Shown: positions 25,573-36,171, counted from the first letter of the stretch. The stretch is 64,000 nucleotides of DNA from Thiobacillus sp. 0-1251 (GCA_001899305.1 MKWL01000001.1:682001-746000), one strand, 5' to 3'. The notes: generated by a model from the letters alone, not told the origin. Numbers and translations: made by a program.

Positions 25573-26353
25573 GCAGGCTATCGAAAATCTGGGCAATCAC
25601 ACCATACAGGGCGTCTGGCGCATCGGCTTCGCCAGTCGTTTCTTCCTGTCGATGCTGCTGCATTCGGGAACCGCGTTTCGCCGCTTTGGCTTGACCATCC
25701 GCGAGATGTATTTCACCGGCGTGCTCTCGCTCATCATCATCCTGGTGTCGGGCTTGTTTGTCGGCATGGTGCTCGGCCTGCAGGGCTATGAAACCCTGCA
25801 GCGCTACGGCTCGGAGTCGGCACTGGGCACGCTGGTGGCGCTGTCCCTGGTGCGCGAGCTGGGGCCGGTGCTGGCCGGGCTGCTGTTCGCCAGCCGCGCG
25901 GGGTCGGCCATCACTGCGGAAATCGGCCTGATGAAGGCAACCGAACAGTTGTCGGCGATGGAAATGATGGCCGTCGATCCGATCGCCCGCGTGGTGGCAC
26001 CGCGTTTCTGGGCGGGGGTGATTTCGATGCCGCTGCTGGCGGCGTTGTTCTCGGCCATGGGCGTGCTGGGCGGCTATCTGGTCGGTGTGAAGCTGATCGG
26101 CGTGGACGAAGGATCGTTCTGGTCGCAGATGCAGGGGGCCGTCGATTTCGAGCAGGACATCCTGAACGGCGTCATCAAGAGTGTCGTGTTCGGTATTGCC
26201 GTCACCACCATCGCGCTGTTCGAGGGCTATGATGCGCCGCCTACCGCCGAAGGCGTGTCGGGCGCCACCACGCGCACCGTCGTGACCTCCAGCCTGGTCG
26301 TGCTGGCACTGGATTTTATCTTGACCGCATTCATGTTCCGGGGACTCAATTAA
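25565..26353 (+). CDS. mlaE: Mla phospholipid transport permease
   Basis: MlaE, 262 residues, the membrane subunit with five to six helices. It carries typical motifs LVRELGPVLAGLLFASRAGSA-type sequence, EIGLMKATEQLSAMEMM, and RFWAGVISMPLL. The start is GTG with GGGAG six bases upstream, overlapping the end of mlaF; longer in-frame extensions upstream would lie wholly inside mlaF and are rejected. mlaD follows with no spacing. Confidence 0.95.
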   Translation: MLKQAIENLGNHTIQGVWRIGFASRFFLSMLLHSGTAFRRFGLTIREMYFTGVLSLIIILVSGLFVGMVLGLQGYETLQRYGSESALGTLVALSLVRELGPVLAGLLFASRAGSAITAEIGLMKATEQLSAMEMMAVDPIARVVAPRFWAGVISMPLLAALFSAMGVLGGYLVGVKLIGVDEGSFWSQMQGAVDFEQDILNGVIKSVVFGIAVTTIALFEGYDAPPTAEGVSGATTRTVVTSSLVVLALDFILTAFMFRGLN

Positions 26354-26821
26354 ATGAACAGGACCGTACTCGATTTCTGGGTGGGATTATTCGTCATCGC
26401 GGGCATCGGCGCGTTGCTGTTCCTGGCGCTCAAGGTTGGCAGCATGAGTACCGTAAATTCTGCAGACAGCTATGAAGTCATTGCCGACTTCCAGAACATC
26501 GGCGGCCTCAAACCTCGTGCACCAGTCAAAAGCGCGGGAGTGGTCGTGGGCAGGGTGGCGGATATCCGCTTCGACAATGAAAAATACGAAGCTGCCGTCA
26601 CGCTTCGCCTGGACAAGCGCTATGCTTTCCCTAAGGATACCTCAGCGGCCATCATGACTTCGGGCCTGCTGGGCGAGCAATATGTCGGGCTGGAAGCCGG
26701 CGGCGACAGCCAGAAACTGAAAGACAAGGATCGGATCCTGATCACGCAGGACGCGGTGGTGCTGGAAAATCTGATCGGCCAATTTTTATACGGTAAGGCT
26801 CAAGAAGGGGCGCCAAAATGA
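26354..26821 (+). CDS. mlaD: Mla MCE-domain substrate-binding protein
   Basis: MlaD, 155 residues: one N-terminal transmembrane anchor (about 7-26, DFWVGLFVIAGIGALLFLAL) and an MCE domain (DSYEVIADFQNIGGLKPRAPVK region, then ITSGLLGEQYVGLE). MlaD forms a hexameric ring in the periplasm that binds lipid on its way to or from MlaC. Start directly follows the mlaE stop and the end overlaps the next gene by 4 bases. Confidence 0.95.
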   Translation: MNRTVLDFWVGLFVIAGIGALLFLALKVGSMSTVNSADSYEVIADFQNIGGLKPRAPVKSAGVVVGRVADIRFDNEKYEAAVTLRLDKRYAFPKDTSAAIMTSGLLGEQYVGLEAGGDSQKLKDKDRILITQDAVVLENLIGQFLYGKAQEGAPK

Positions 26822-28179
26822 CACGCAACACTCTGACCCGCACACTCCTGGCAGCTGGCATGCTGCTGACCGCTCTGCCTGGCGAGGCCGAGACCATCAA
26901 CTTGCAGCAGGCTGTGGAAATGAGTCTGGCAGCCGATCCACGCATCAAGGAACGCGAGCAGGTAGTCGAAGCCGCACGCGGCATGGTGCAGGAGGTTCAA
27001 GGGAATGCCGGCTGGCGGCTCAGCGCCAATGCATTCGTCGGGCTGGCACCGCAAGTCGAAGGCGGGTTTTATCAGGGCGGGAGCTTTAGCGGGACCGTGC
27101 CGCGCACCGATGGAGACGAATTCCATGGCTTGTCCGACTGGACGCACCTCGATTTCGCGCTGATCAAGCCGCTCTTCACCTTCGGCAAGATCGAACATTA
27201 CGGCGAGGCCGCGCAGGGGAATGTCGACCTCAAGCAGGGCGAACTCCGGCAAACGCGTACCAATACGGTGTACGACACCAAGCGTGCCTATTTCGGCTAT
27301 CTGACCGCGCGCGATACCCGGGTTTTTCTGGAAGACATGCAGGACCGGCTGAACCAGTCCATCGAGTCGGTTCAACGTAATCTCAAGAAGGAAAACGGTG
27401 AGTCCAAGCAGTCCGATCTGTATGCGTTGCAGACCGCGAAAGGCTTGCTTTCGAAGTATGTGAATCAGGCACGTGCCGTCGAGAAAATCAGCCTGGACGG
27501 CTTGAAAGTGTTGACCGGCGTGGGCCTGAAGGAAGACCTGACCGTGGCGGATGAGCGCATCGCGCCGGTACCCTTCCCGCAGATCGATCTGGCCGAATTC
27601 CAGGCGCGCGCCCTGCAGGACCGTCCGGAAATGCAGCAGCTCGAAGCCGGATTGCGCGCCCGTCGTGCTCTGGTGGCGGCCAAGAAGGCGGATCGCATGC
27701 CGGATGTATACGCAGGTGTGATCGGGCAGTTCAACTACGCTTCGCAGCGTGATCGTCTGGATAATCCCTACATCAACGACCCCTTCAATGGGGGCGGCCT
27801 CACGCCGGTGGTGGGCGTGAAGTGGGATACGATCTTCGGAGCCGCCAATGCGCGCGTCAATCAGGCCCAGGCCGAGCTGGAAGCGCTCAACCACAAGAAG
27901 GCGTTTGCGGTGGCGGGTATTCCGTTCGAAGTGGGCGAAGCCTATATCAACGCCCAGGCCAACTTCAATGCGCAACGCGAACTGAGCGACGGTGCCACGG
28001 CCGCGCGGCGCTGGATGGTGGCGTCGCTGGCCGATTTGTCAGCCGGGCTGGAAAGTGCCGACAAAGTGGCCGACGCGATCAAGAGCTATGTCCTGGTGCA
28101 GACGGAATATCTGCGTACGGTGAACGACTACAACATGAATGTGGCGCAATTGGCGCGCCTGACGGGTGAACTCAAGTAA
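26818..28179 (+). CDS. TolC-family outer-membrane protein within the mla operon
   Basis: A 453-residue protein with a signal peptide (about 1-24) and the two-fold repeated coiled-coil/beta structure of outer-membrane efflux proteins: INLQQAVEMSLAADPRIKE at the start, a first helical repeat (DLKQGELRQTRTNTVYDTKRAYFGYL) and a second (NARVNQAQAELEALNHKKAF). TolC proteins form trimeric channels across the outer membrane. It overlaps mlaD by 4 bases (ATGA) and lies ahead of mlaC, i.e. in the place where Burkholderia and Neisseria have mlaA (vacJ). No membrane-fusion protein is nearby. Proposed partner: MlaFEDB or the ABC pair downstream; this is inference. Confidence 0.88.
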   Translation: MTRNTLTRTLLAAGMLLTALPGEAETINLQQAVEMSLAADPRIKEREQVVEAARGMVQEVQGNAGWRLSANAFVGLAPQVEGGFYQGGSFSGTVPRTDGDEFHGLSDWTHLDFALIKPLFTFGKIEHYGEAAQGNVDLKQGELRQTRTNTVYDTKRAYFGYLTARDTRVFLEDMQDRLNQSIESVQRNLKKENGESKQSDLYALQTAKGLLSKYVNQARAVEKISLDGLKVLTGVGLKEDLTVADERIAPVPFPQIDLAEFQARALQDRPEMQQLEAGLRARRALVAAKKADRMPDVYAGVIGQFNYASQRDRLDNPYINDPFNGGGLTPVVGVKWDTIFGAANARVNQAQAELEALNHKKAFAVAGIPFEVGEAYINAQANFNAQRELSDGATAARRWMVASLADLSAGLESADKVADAIKSYVLVQTEYLRTVNDYNMNVAQLARLTGELK

Positions 28180-28243
28180 CGCGATCGCGTCTACTTCATA
28201 ACCGATTTCCCGTATATCCATTAAATTCGAATAGGACATAGTT

Positions 28244-28876
28244 ATGTTGCGCACGTTTTTTCTGCTTCTGGCGCTGGTGTCGGGATTCAGCACCCCGGTG
28301 CTGGCCGCAGATACGCCGCCCGATGTGCTGGCGCGCAGCACCACGCAGGAAGTGCTTGCCATCCTGAAGCAGGACAAGGAGATCCAGAGCGGCAACCTGA
28401 ACAAGGTGTACCAGCTGGTCGAAGCCAAGATCCTGCCCAATTTCGACTTCAATCGCATGACCCAGCTGGCCGTCGGCAAGCACTGGCCGCGCGCCACTGC
28501 CAACCAGAAGCAGGCGCTGGTGACCGAATTCCGTAATCTGCTGGTGCGGACGTATTCCAGCTCGCTGACGGCCTTCACCAACCAGACAGTCGAATTCAGG
28601 CCGCTGACGATGAAGCCGGACGATACCGACGTGACCGTGCATTCTGAAATCCGCCAGCCCGGCGGGCAACCGATTCCCATCGACTACAGCATGTACAAGA
28701 CCAGCTTCGGCTGGAAAGTCTACGATGTGTCGATCGATGGGGTCAGTCTGGTCACCAATTACCGCGCTTCCTTTGCCAGCACCATCCGTCAGAGCGGGAT
28801 TGATGGCCTGATCAAGACCCTGGCCGACAAGTCCGCACGCAGCGCGCCCCAGCCGGCGCCGCGTTCCGGCTCGTGA
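28244..28876 (+). CDS. mlaC: Mla periplasmic phospholipid-binding protein
   Basis: MlaC, 210 residues, carries phospholipid between outer-membrane component and MlaFEDB. Signal peptide about residues 1-22 (ending LAA before DTPPD). The Tol_Tol_Ttg2 domain follows: VEAKILPNFDFNRMTQLAVGKHW, then VTNYRASFASTIRQSGIDGLI at the end. A 64-base gap separates it from the TolC-like gene, with AGGA before the ATG. Its stop overlaps the GTG of mlaB. Confidence 0.95.
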   Translation: MLRTFFLLLALVSGFSTPVLAADTPPDVLARSTTQEVLAILKQDKEIQSGNLNKVYQLVEAKILPNFDFNRMTQLAVGKHWPRATANQKQALVTEFRNLLVRTYSSSLTAFTNQTVEFRPLTMKPDDTDVTVHSEIRQPGGQPIPIDYSMYKTSFGWKVYDVSIDGVSLVTNYRASFASTIRQSGIDGLIKTLADKSARSAPQPAPRSGS

Positions 28877-29151
28877 TCGCATGCGACGACACATGCTGTC
28901 GTATCGCCGGTGCGGTGACGGTCGACAGTGTGGGCGGCCTGCTGCGCGAATTGCAGCCCCAGCTTGCGCGCGGGGTTGAAACCCTGGATTTCAGCGAGGT
29001 CGAGACTGCCGATTCGGCCGCGCTCGCGCTCATGTTCAGCGCCATGCGGCAGGCCCGCCAGGCGAACCGTACGCTGACCTGCACCGGCCTGCCGCCCAGT
29101 TTCACCACATTGGCGGAGCTGTATGGCGTATCGGATCTGCTGCCGACATGA
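28873..29151 (+). CDS. mlaB: Mla STAS-domain protein
   Basis: MlaB, 92 residues, a single STAS domain (LDFSEVETADSAALALMFSAMRQA, around the conserved Ser/Asp). It binds MlaF and is needed for ATPase activity of the complex. Start GTG overlaps the mlaC stop (GTGA) and its own stop overlaps the next ATPase gene (ATGA), so translation is chained. The start ACDDTCC has three cysteines within ten residues, unusual for the family. Confidence 0.9.
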   Translation: MIACDDTCCRIAGAVTVDSVGGLLRELQPQLARGVETLDFSEVETADSAALALMFSAMRQARQANRTLTCTGLPPSFTTLAELYGVSDLLPT

Positions 29152-30056
29152 GCCAGGCGACGCCCGCCATCCACGTCGACGATCTGCGTAAGCGTTTCCG
29201 CACCACCCAGGCCTTGGACGGCGTGTCGCTCGACATCCAGCCGGGCGAGTTCTTCGGCCTGCTGGGCCCCAACGGCGCCGGCAAGACGACGCTGATATCC
29301 ATCCTCGCCGGGCTCACCCGTGCCGATTCCGGCCAGGCCGCCATCATGGGCCACGACGTGGTGCGCGATTATCGCCAGGCGCGCCGGGCGCTCGGGGTGG
29401 TGCCGCAGGAACTGGTCTACGATCCCTTCTTCAATGTGCGCGAAACCCTGCGCATCCAGTCCGGCTACTTCGGACTCAAGCACAACGACGGCTGGATCGA
29501 CGAGATCATGCATCATCTCGATCTTGCCCAGCATGCCGACAAGAACACGCAAAACCTGTCGGGCGGCATGAAGCGACGCCTGCTGGTGGCGCAGGCGCTG
29601 GTGCACAAGCCGCCGGTCATCGTGCTCGACGAGCCGACCGCCGGGGTCGACGTCGACCTGCGCCGCTCGCTGTGGGAATTCGTCAGCCGCCTCAACCGCG
29701 AAGGGCATACCATCCTCCTGACCACGCATTACCTGGAAGAGGCCGAGGCATTGTGCGGCCGTATTGCGATGCTGAAGAGCGGCCGGATCGTCGCCTGCGA
29801 TACCACGCGCAACCTGCTGCAATTGACCAACGAGCATTGCGCGCAACTGCGGCTGGACGGGAACGACGTGCCAGTCGCCTGGCAGGATCGCCTGCTGCGC
29901 GATGCGGAGGGCGGCTGGCGCGTCAATTTCAGCGAGTACCGTGAACTGGAAACCCTGCTGGCCGACCTGCGCGGCGCGGGGGTGCGCGTGACCGAAATGC
30001 ACTTGCAGGAACCCGATCTGGAGGATGTCTTCACGGACATCATGAAGCGCACATGA
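29148..30056 (+). CDS. ABC-2 exporter ATP-binding protein (YadG-like)
   Basis: A 302-residue ABC ATPase with Walker A LLGPNGAGKTTLISILAG, signature NLSGGMKRRLLVAQALV, Walker B PVIVLDEPTAGVD and switch His in LTTHYLEEAE; the C-terminal part is the DUF4162-like tail. This is the YadG/CcmA type that works with an ABC-2 permease, here encoded next (4-base overlap). Substrate unknown. The pair follows mlaB in many betaproteobacteria, which suggests an envelope-related role. Confidence 0.92.
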   Translation: MSQATPAIHVDDLRKRFRTTQALDGVSLDIQPGEFFGLLGPNGAGKTTLISILAGLTRADSGQAAIMGHDVVRDYRQARRALGVVPQELVYDPFFNVRETLRIQSGYFGLKHNDGWIDEIMHHLDLAQHADKNTQNLSGGMKRRLLVAQALVHKPPVIVLDEPTAGVDVDLRRSLWEFVSRLNREGHTILLTTHYLEEAEALCGRIAMLKSGRIVACDTTRNLLQLTNEHCAQLRLDGNDVPVAWQDRLLRDAEGGWRVNFSEYRELETLLADLRGAGVRVTEMHLQEPDLEDVFTDIMKRT

Positions 30057-30808
30057 GCGGATTCTCGGCGCTGTTTTACAAGGAACTGCTGCGCTTCTGG
30101 AAAGTGGTGGTGCAGACCGTGGTCGCCCCGGTGGTGACGGCGCTGCTGTATCTCCTGATCTTCTCGCATGTTCTTGAAGCGCACATCGAGGTCTATCCCG
30201 GCGTTTCGTACACCAGCTTCCTGGTGCCGGGGCTGGTCATGATGAGCATGCTGCAGAATGCCTTCTCCAACAGCTCGTCCAGCCTCATCCAGTCGAAGAT
30301 GCAGGGCAATATCGTGTTCGTGCTGCTGCCGCCGCTGTCGTATCTGGAATTCTTCCTGGCCTATCTCGGTGCGGCGATCCTGCGCGGGCTGATCGTCGGG
30401 CTCGGCGTATGGGTCGTGACCCTGTGGTATGCGCCATTTCAACTGCCGCATCCGGTTTGGCTGTTGGCGTACGCGCTGCTGGCCTGTGCCATCATGGCTG
30501 CGGTCGGCATCGTGGCGGGTATCTGGGCGGAGAAATACGACCAACTGGCGGCGTTCCAGAATTTCCTCATCCTGCCGCTCACCTTCCTGTCCGGCGTGTT
30601 CTATTCGATCCACTCGCTGCCGCCCTTCTGGCAGGCCGTGTCGCGCGTGAATCCCGTGTTCTACCTGATCGACGGCTTCCGCTATGCGTTTGTTGGCCAA
30701 TCCGACACCGATCCCGGGCTCGGCCTGCTGGTCGCCGGGGCCTGCTTTGTGGCAATATCCGCCCTCACTCTGATGCTGCTGAAGAGCGGCTACAAACTCA
30801 GACATTAG
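30053..30808 (+). CDS. ABC-2 type permease (YadH-like)
   Basis: A 251-residue inner-membrane protein with six hydrophobic helices and the ABC-2 membrane domain: SYTSFLVPGLVMMSMLQNAF, then the conserved FLILPLTFLSGVFYSIHSLP before the last helices and NPVFYLIDGFRYAFVG. Partner of the ATPase just upstream. Exported substrate not known. It is followed 29 bases later by ibaG. Confidence 0.92.
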   Translation: MSGFSALFYKELLRFWKVVVQTVVAPVVTALLYLLIFSHVLEAHIEVYPGVSYTSFLVPGLVMMSMLQNAFSNSSSSLIQSKMQGNIVFVLLPPLSYLEFFLAYLGAAILRGLIVGLGVWVVTLWYAPFQLPHPVWLLAYALLACAIMAAVGIVAGIWAEKYDQLAAFQNFLILPLTFLSGVFYSIHSLPPFWQAVSRVNPVFYLIDGFRYAFVGQSDTDPGLGLLVAGACFVAISALTLMLLKSGYKLRH

Positions 30809-30837
30809 GTTGAGCAAGATATAGCGAGGCAAGCAGC

Positions 30838-31074
30838 ATGGTTACTCCCGACGACATCAAAGGCTGGATCACCGAGAAACTGCCGTGCGACCACATCGAA
30901 CTGGACGGCGACGGCCAGCATTTCCAGGCGGTCATCGTCAGCCCGGCCTTCAGCGGCAAGAACATGATCCAGCAGCACCGGCTGGTCTATGATGCGCTGG
31001 GCACCCGCATGCACGCGCAGATCCATGCGCTGTCGATGAAGACCTACACTCCCGAAGACTGGGCCGCCCGCTGA
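30838..31074 (+). CDS. ibaG: BolA/IbaG-family protein
   Basis: A 78-residue BolA-family protein, closest in layout to IbaG (YrbA). It has DHIELDGDGQHFQAVIVSPAF and the KNMIQQHRLVYDAL helix, then MHAQIHALSMKTYTPEDW. BolA proteins with a monothiol glutaredoxin bind [2Fe-2S] clusters; IbaG is encoded before murA in many proteobacteria, as here. Its TGA directly abuts the murA ATG. Confidence 0.93.
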   Translation: MVTPDDIKGWITEKLPCDHIELDGDGQHFQAVIVSPAFSGKNMIQQHRLVYDALGTRMHAQIHALSMKTYTPEDWAAR

Positions 31075-32328
<1,254 letters not shown>

Positions 32329-32343
32329 AGACAGATATTGAAC

Positions 32344-33006
32344 ATGAGCAACACCGGCATCACGCTGGCCCTGTCCAAAGGCCGCATCTTCGAAGAAACG
32401 CTGCCACTGCTGGCGGCGGCCGGCATCACGCCGACCGAGAACCCCGAGTCCTCGCGCAAGCTCATCATCGGCACCAACCGCGCCGACGTCCGCCTCATCA
32501 TCGTGCGTGCCAGCGACGTCCCGACCTATGTGCAATACGGCGCCGCCGACCTCGGCATCGCCGGCAAGGACGTGCTGAACGAGCACGGCGGCAACGGCCT
32601 GTATCAGCCGCTCGATCTGCAGATCGCACGCTGCCGCATGATGGTCGCGGTACGCGAAGGCTACGACTATGCCGGAATGGTGAAGCAGGGCGCACGCATC
32701 CGCGTCGCGACCAAGTACGTCAATGCGGCACGCGACCATTTCTCCAGCAAAGGCGTGCATATCGACCTCATCAAGCTCTACGGCTCGATGGAGCTGGCGC
32801 CGCTGGTCGGACTGTCCGACGTCATCGTCGATCTCGTTTCCACCGGCGGTACGCTCAAGGCCAACGGCCTGGTTGCGGTCGAGCACATCAGCGACATCAG
32901 TTCGCGTCTGGTGGTGAACCAGGCCGCGCTCAAGCTCAAGCGGAACCTGATCCAGCCGGTGATCGATGCGTTCGCTTCGGCTGTCACCGCCGGCAGCGCG
33001 CGTTAA
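32344..33006 (+). CDS. hisG: ATP phosphoribosyltransferase, short form
   Basis: HisG, 220 residues, first step of histidine synthesis. It begins [19 protein letters not shown] and carries the PRPP-binding [14 protein letters not shown]. This is the short form, which lacks the regulatory C-terminal domain and needs the HisZ subunit, not encoded in this window. In related bacteria hisG is followed by hisD; here an asparagine-synthetase-like gene and a polysaccharide island follow instead. The ATG two codons after a TTG was chosen. Confidence 0.96.
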   Translation: MSNTGITLALSKGRIFEETLPLLAAAGITPTENPESSRKLIIGTNRADVRLIIVRASDVPTYVQYGAADLGIAGKDVLNEHGGNGLYQPLDLQIARCRMMVAVREGYDYAGMVKQGARIRVATKYVNAARDHFSSKGVHIDLIKLYGSMELAPLVGLSDVIVDLVSTGGTLKANGLVAVEHISDISSRLVVNQAALKLKRNLIQPVIDAFASAVTAGSAR

Positions 33007-33058
33007 GGCGTTCCGCACGCCGTGACGATCGAATACCGCCGCACGGCAGGGAATTAGC

Positions 33059-34870
33059 ATGTGCGGGATCGCAGGCGTCGTTTCAGCCAACCCGATCGAG
33101 GCGGCCCTGCTCGACGACATGGCGCGGCGACTCGCCCATCGCGGACCGGACGGGCAGGGTAGGCATGTGGCGGGCAATGTCGGCCTGTTGCATACGCGGC
33201 TAGCCATCATCGACCTGGAGGGCGGCGCGCAGCCGCTCTACAACGAGGACCGCAGCCTCGTCCTGGTCGCCAACGGCGAGATCTACAACTACCGCGAATT
33301 GCGTTCCGAGCTGGAAACGCTCGGCCACCGCTTCGCCACGCATTCCGACTGCGAAACCATCCTACACGGCTACGAGGCCTGGGGGATCGCTTTCCTCGAC
33401 CGCCTGCAGGGCATGTTTGCCTTTGCGCTCCACGATGTGCAGCGTGGAGAACTGATCCTGGCGCGCGACCGGCTGGGCATCAAGCCGCTTTATTACTGCC
33501 ACGACAGCCGGGGGCTGGCGTTTGCATCCGAGATCAAGGCACTGCTGCCCTGGTTGGGGAAGCCCGAGGTCGATCCGCAGGGTCTTGCCCAACTCCTGCA
33601 GTCCAATTTCACCTGCGCGCCGCGGACGCTGCTGCAGGACGTGGCGAAATTGCCACCCGCGCATCGGGCCCGGATCGATACCCGTACGCTGACGATCGAA
33701 TTGCATGCCTACTGGTCGCCGCTACAGGTCACCCCGCTCGATCTTGGCCTGAACGATGCGCTGGAACGTTTCGACGTTTTGATGCAGAACGTGATGGACA
33801 TCCACATGCGTGCCGACGTCCCGCTAGGTCTGTTCCTCTCGGGGGGCGTCGATTCTTCCTTGCTGGCCGCCCTGCTGGCGCAGCGGGTCAACGAGCCCCT
33901 GCGTACGTTCTCGGTAGGCTTCCCCGGTAGTTCGGTGCACAACGAGCTTGACGCGGCACGGCGTGTCGCCGAGCAGTTCCATACCCGCCACAGCGTATTC
34001 GAAGTCGATGCCGACGACATGCTGAACTGCCTGCCGCGCAGCGTGTGGGCGGCCGACGACCTCACTGCGGACTATGCCAATTTGCCGGTGTCGATGCTGG
34101 CCGAACAAGCCGGCGCAGAACTGAAAGTGGTGTTTTCCGGCGAAGGCGGGGACGAAGTGTTCGCGGGCTACGGGCGTTATCGTTCACCCTGGATCAAGCG
34201 GGCCTGGGCGGCGATGCGTGTCCCCGGCAGCGGCGGCTTCCGCAGCAAGGGCGTCTTCGACGGCACCCGCGCTGCATTGTTCAGCCCGCGGCTGGCCGAA
34301 GCCTTGCCCGGCTGGCGGCAGCCATTCCAGCAGGCGTGGCAGCGCACCCCGCGGCAGTGGACACGGTTGCAGCGCATGCAATGCGTGGATCTGGAAACCT
34401 GGCTGCCGGACGACCTGCTGACCAAGGCCGACCGCATGCTGATGGCCTGGGGCATCGAAGGCCGTGTGCCGTTCCTCGACCACCGTGTGGTCGAATTCGG
34501 GCTGGCGTTGCCGGACGCTTACAAGATCGAGGGGCGCACCGGCAAGCGCTTCCTGCGGCTGTGGGGCGAGCGCTATCTGCCGCGCGAGCATCTATGGACG
34601 CGCAAGAAAGGCTTTACCGTGCCGGTAAACGACTGGCTATGTGGTGAACGTCTGCAGATGCTGCTGAAAGTCCTGCCGGAAGCGGGCGGGATCCGTACCT
34701 GGTTCGACCCGTCCGAGGTCCGCAAGCTGCTGCGTGCACAACAGCAGGGTGGCCGGCATGGCAGTGCGATATGGACGCTGCTCAGCTTTGCCGTCTGGCA
34801 CCGCATCTTCGTCGAAGGTGAGGGAGAAAAACCCGCCGACCAGTCGGACCCGCTGGCTTTCATTGCATGA
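33059..34870 (+). CDS. Glutamine-dependent asparagine synthetase-like amidotransferase
   Basis: A 603-residue class II amidotransferase. Cys2 (MCGIAGVVS) is the glutaminase nucleophile; the PP-loop SGGVDSSLLAALLA at about residues 260-273 activates the acceptor carboxyl by adenylation; GEGGDEVFAGYGRY and DHRVVEFGLALPD also fit AsnB. It could make asparagine, but its position at the head of a polysaccharide island, next to an O-antigen-ligase-like gene, suggests amidation of a sugar acid or other surface component. Both readings remain open. Confidence 0.88.
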   Translation: MCGIAGVVSANPIEAALLDDMARRLAHRGPDGQGRHVAGNVGLLHTRLAIIDLEGGAQPLYNEDRSLVLVANGEIYNYRELRSELETLGHRFATHSDCETILHGYEAWGIAFLDRLQGMFAFALHDVQRGELILARDRLGIKPLYYCHDSRGLAFASEIKALLPWLGKPEVDPQGLAQLLQSNFTCAPRTLLQDVAKLPPAHRARIDTRTLTIELHAYWSPLQVTPLDLGLNDALERFDVLMQNVMDIHMRADVPLGLFLSGGVDSSLLAALLAQRVNEPLRTFSVGFPGSSVHNELDAARRVAEQFHTRHSVFEVDADDMLNCLPRSVWAADDLTADYANLPVSMLAEQAGAELKVVFSGEGGDEVFAGYGRYRSPWIKRAWAAMRVPGSGGFRSKGVFDGTRAALFSPRLAEALPGWRQPFQQAWQRTPRQWTRLQRMQCVDLETWLPDDLLTKADRMLMAWGIEGRVPFLDHRVVEFGLALPDAYKIEGRTGKRFLRLWGERYLPREHLWTRKKGFTVPVNDWLCGERLQMLLKVLPEAGGIRTWFDPSEVRKLLRAQQQGGRHGSAIWTLLSFAVWHRIFVEGEGEKPADQSDPLAFIA

Positions 34871-34938
34871 AAGTCCGGAGTCGTGCGGTACTATCCACCC
34901 TGCCGGATGCACGGTGCATCCGTCGATAAAGCCTAGCG

Positions 34939-36171
34939 ATGAAATCCTTGTTCCTCCCCGCAACGTGGCCGCCCGTCGTCCTCGCCTGGTCGTTCCTCCT
35001 GCTGCTGCCGTTCGGCCGTTCGTCCGAGTTGCCCGTGTTCATCATGGCCATCCTGGGCGGTATGCTGATCTGGCGGCATGGCAAGCAGGTCGTGTGGGAA
35101 GGCGGCGCCAGGACCTTCAGCCTGCTGTTCCTGTGCATCTGGATTCCCATGGCGCTGTCGGTGCCGGACTCCATCTGGTTCACCAAATCGCTCAGTACCG
35201 CGCTCACCTATCCGCGTATCTACTTTGCCGGCATCTATCTCATCTGGATGCTGCGCGAAGACCCTGCGCGCCAGCGCCTGCTCAAACTGTCGGCGTGGCT
35301 GCTGCTTTTCTGGGTCCTGGATGCCCTGATTCAGGCCGCTGTCGGCTACGACCTCCTCGGCTATGCCTACCCCGAACGGCTGAATGGCCTGTATGGCCCG
35401 CACGACTGGAAGCTCGGCCTGACGCTTGCCATGCTGTCGCCCATCGTGTGGGAATACGTTTCCCGTCATGGCGCCAAATGGCAGCTGGCTTTGGCCTGGC
35501 TCGGCACCGCAGCGGTCGTTCTGCTCGCCAGCAACCGCGAAAGCTGGATCGTCTTCGCCATCGCCACCCTGATGTGGAGTTGGGTGTATGCCCGGCGGCT
35601 GGGTTTTCATCCGGCCCGGCTATGGGTTCCCATTGTGCTGATCGCCGTCGTGGCGGGGTTTGGAACCTATCAGGTCAATCCCAAGTTTGCCCAGCGCATG
35701 AACCAGTCCATAGAAGCGATGGATTTCAGTTACGAAGGCCTGAACGCTGCCAGTTCCCAGCGTTTGCATTTGTGGCGCAACGCACTCATGGTGCTGGAGC
35801 ATTATCCGGTTAATGGTGCGGGTGTTCGCTCGTATCGCTACGCCTATCCCCAATTTGCTGAGGCGGGGGATCCTTTTCTTAGTCCTGACGGTACGGGGCA
35901 GATCTATGCTCACCAATTGTTGCTGGAGGTGGGCTCTGAAACGGGGCTTATCGGCCTGGCAGGGCTGCTGGTGTTTTTTGTGATTTTTGTCCGGTATGGG
36001 CGGGGACTGTCACAACATCCGTTGGTCTGGGCCACCTGGCTGGGCGCGTTTGCCTGGTTGTTTCCAGTCAACACACACACTGCGCTTTATTCGGCTTATT
36101 GGTCGTTGTTGATCGGATGGCTGATTGCGATCTCGTCTGCCCGCTATGCATCGACGGACACCAAGCGTTGA
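34939..36171 (+). CDS. O-antigen ligase / polymerase family membrane protein
   Basis: A 410-residue inner-membrane protein with about ten to twelve helices and one large periplasmic loop before the last helices (about residues 250-330), the Wzy_C/WaaL topology. The loop includes SSQRLHLWRNALMVLEHYP and GAGVRSYRYAYPQF, and an HQLLLEVGSETGLIGL stretch, the usual position of the functional His. WaaL joins O-antigen to lipid A-core in the periplasm; Wzy polymerises repeat units; sequence by eye cannot separate them. With an ABC-type exporter in the same island and no Wzx, the ligase role is more likely. Confidence 0.82.
   Translation: MKSLFLPATWPPVVLAWSFLLLLPFGRSSELPVFIMAILGGMLIWRHGKQVVWEGGARTFSLLFLCIWIPMALSVPDSIWFTKSLSTALTYPRIYFAGIYLIWMLREDPARQRLLKLSAWLLLFWVLDALIQAAVGYDLLGYAYPERLNGLYGPHDWKLGLTLAMLSPIVWEYVSRHGAKWQLALAWLGTAAVVLLASNRESWIVFAIATLMWSWVYARRLGFHPARLWVPIVLIAVVAGFGTYQVNPKFAQRMNQSIEAMDFSYEGLNAASSQRLHLWRNALMVLEHYPVNGAGVRSYRYAYPQFAEAGDPFLSPDGTGQIYAHQLLLEVGSETGLIGLAGLLVFFVIFVRYGRGLSQHPLVWATWLGAFAWLFPVNTHTALYSAYWSLLIGWLIAISSARYASTDTKR

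Noticed and set aside
34734-35813. Plus-strand frame of about 360 codons overlapping the end of the amidotransferase and the ligase gene
   Set aside because: Shifted-frame shadow: it overlaps two well-supported genes and its translation is Arg/Pro/His-rich with no membrane segments.
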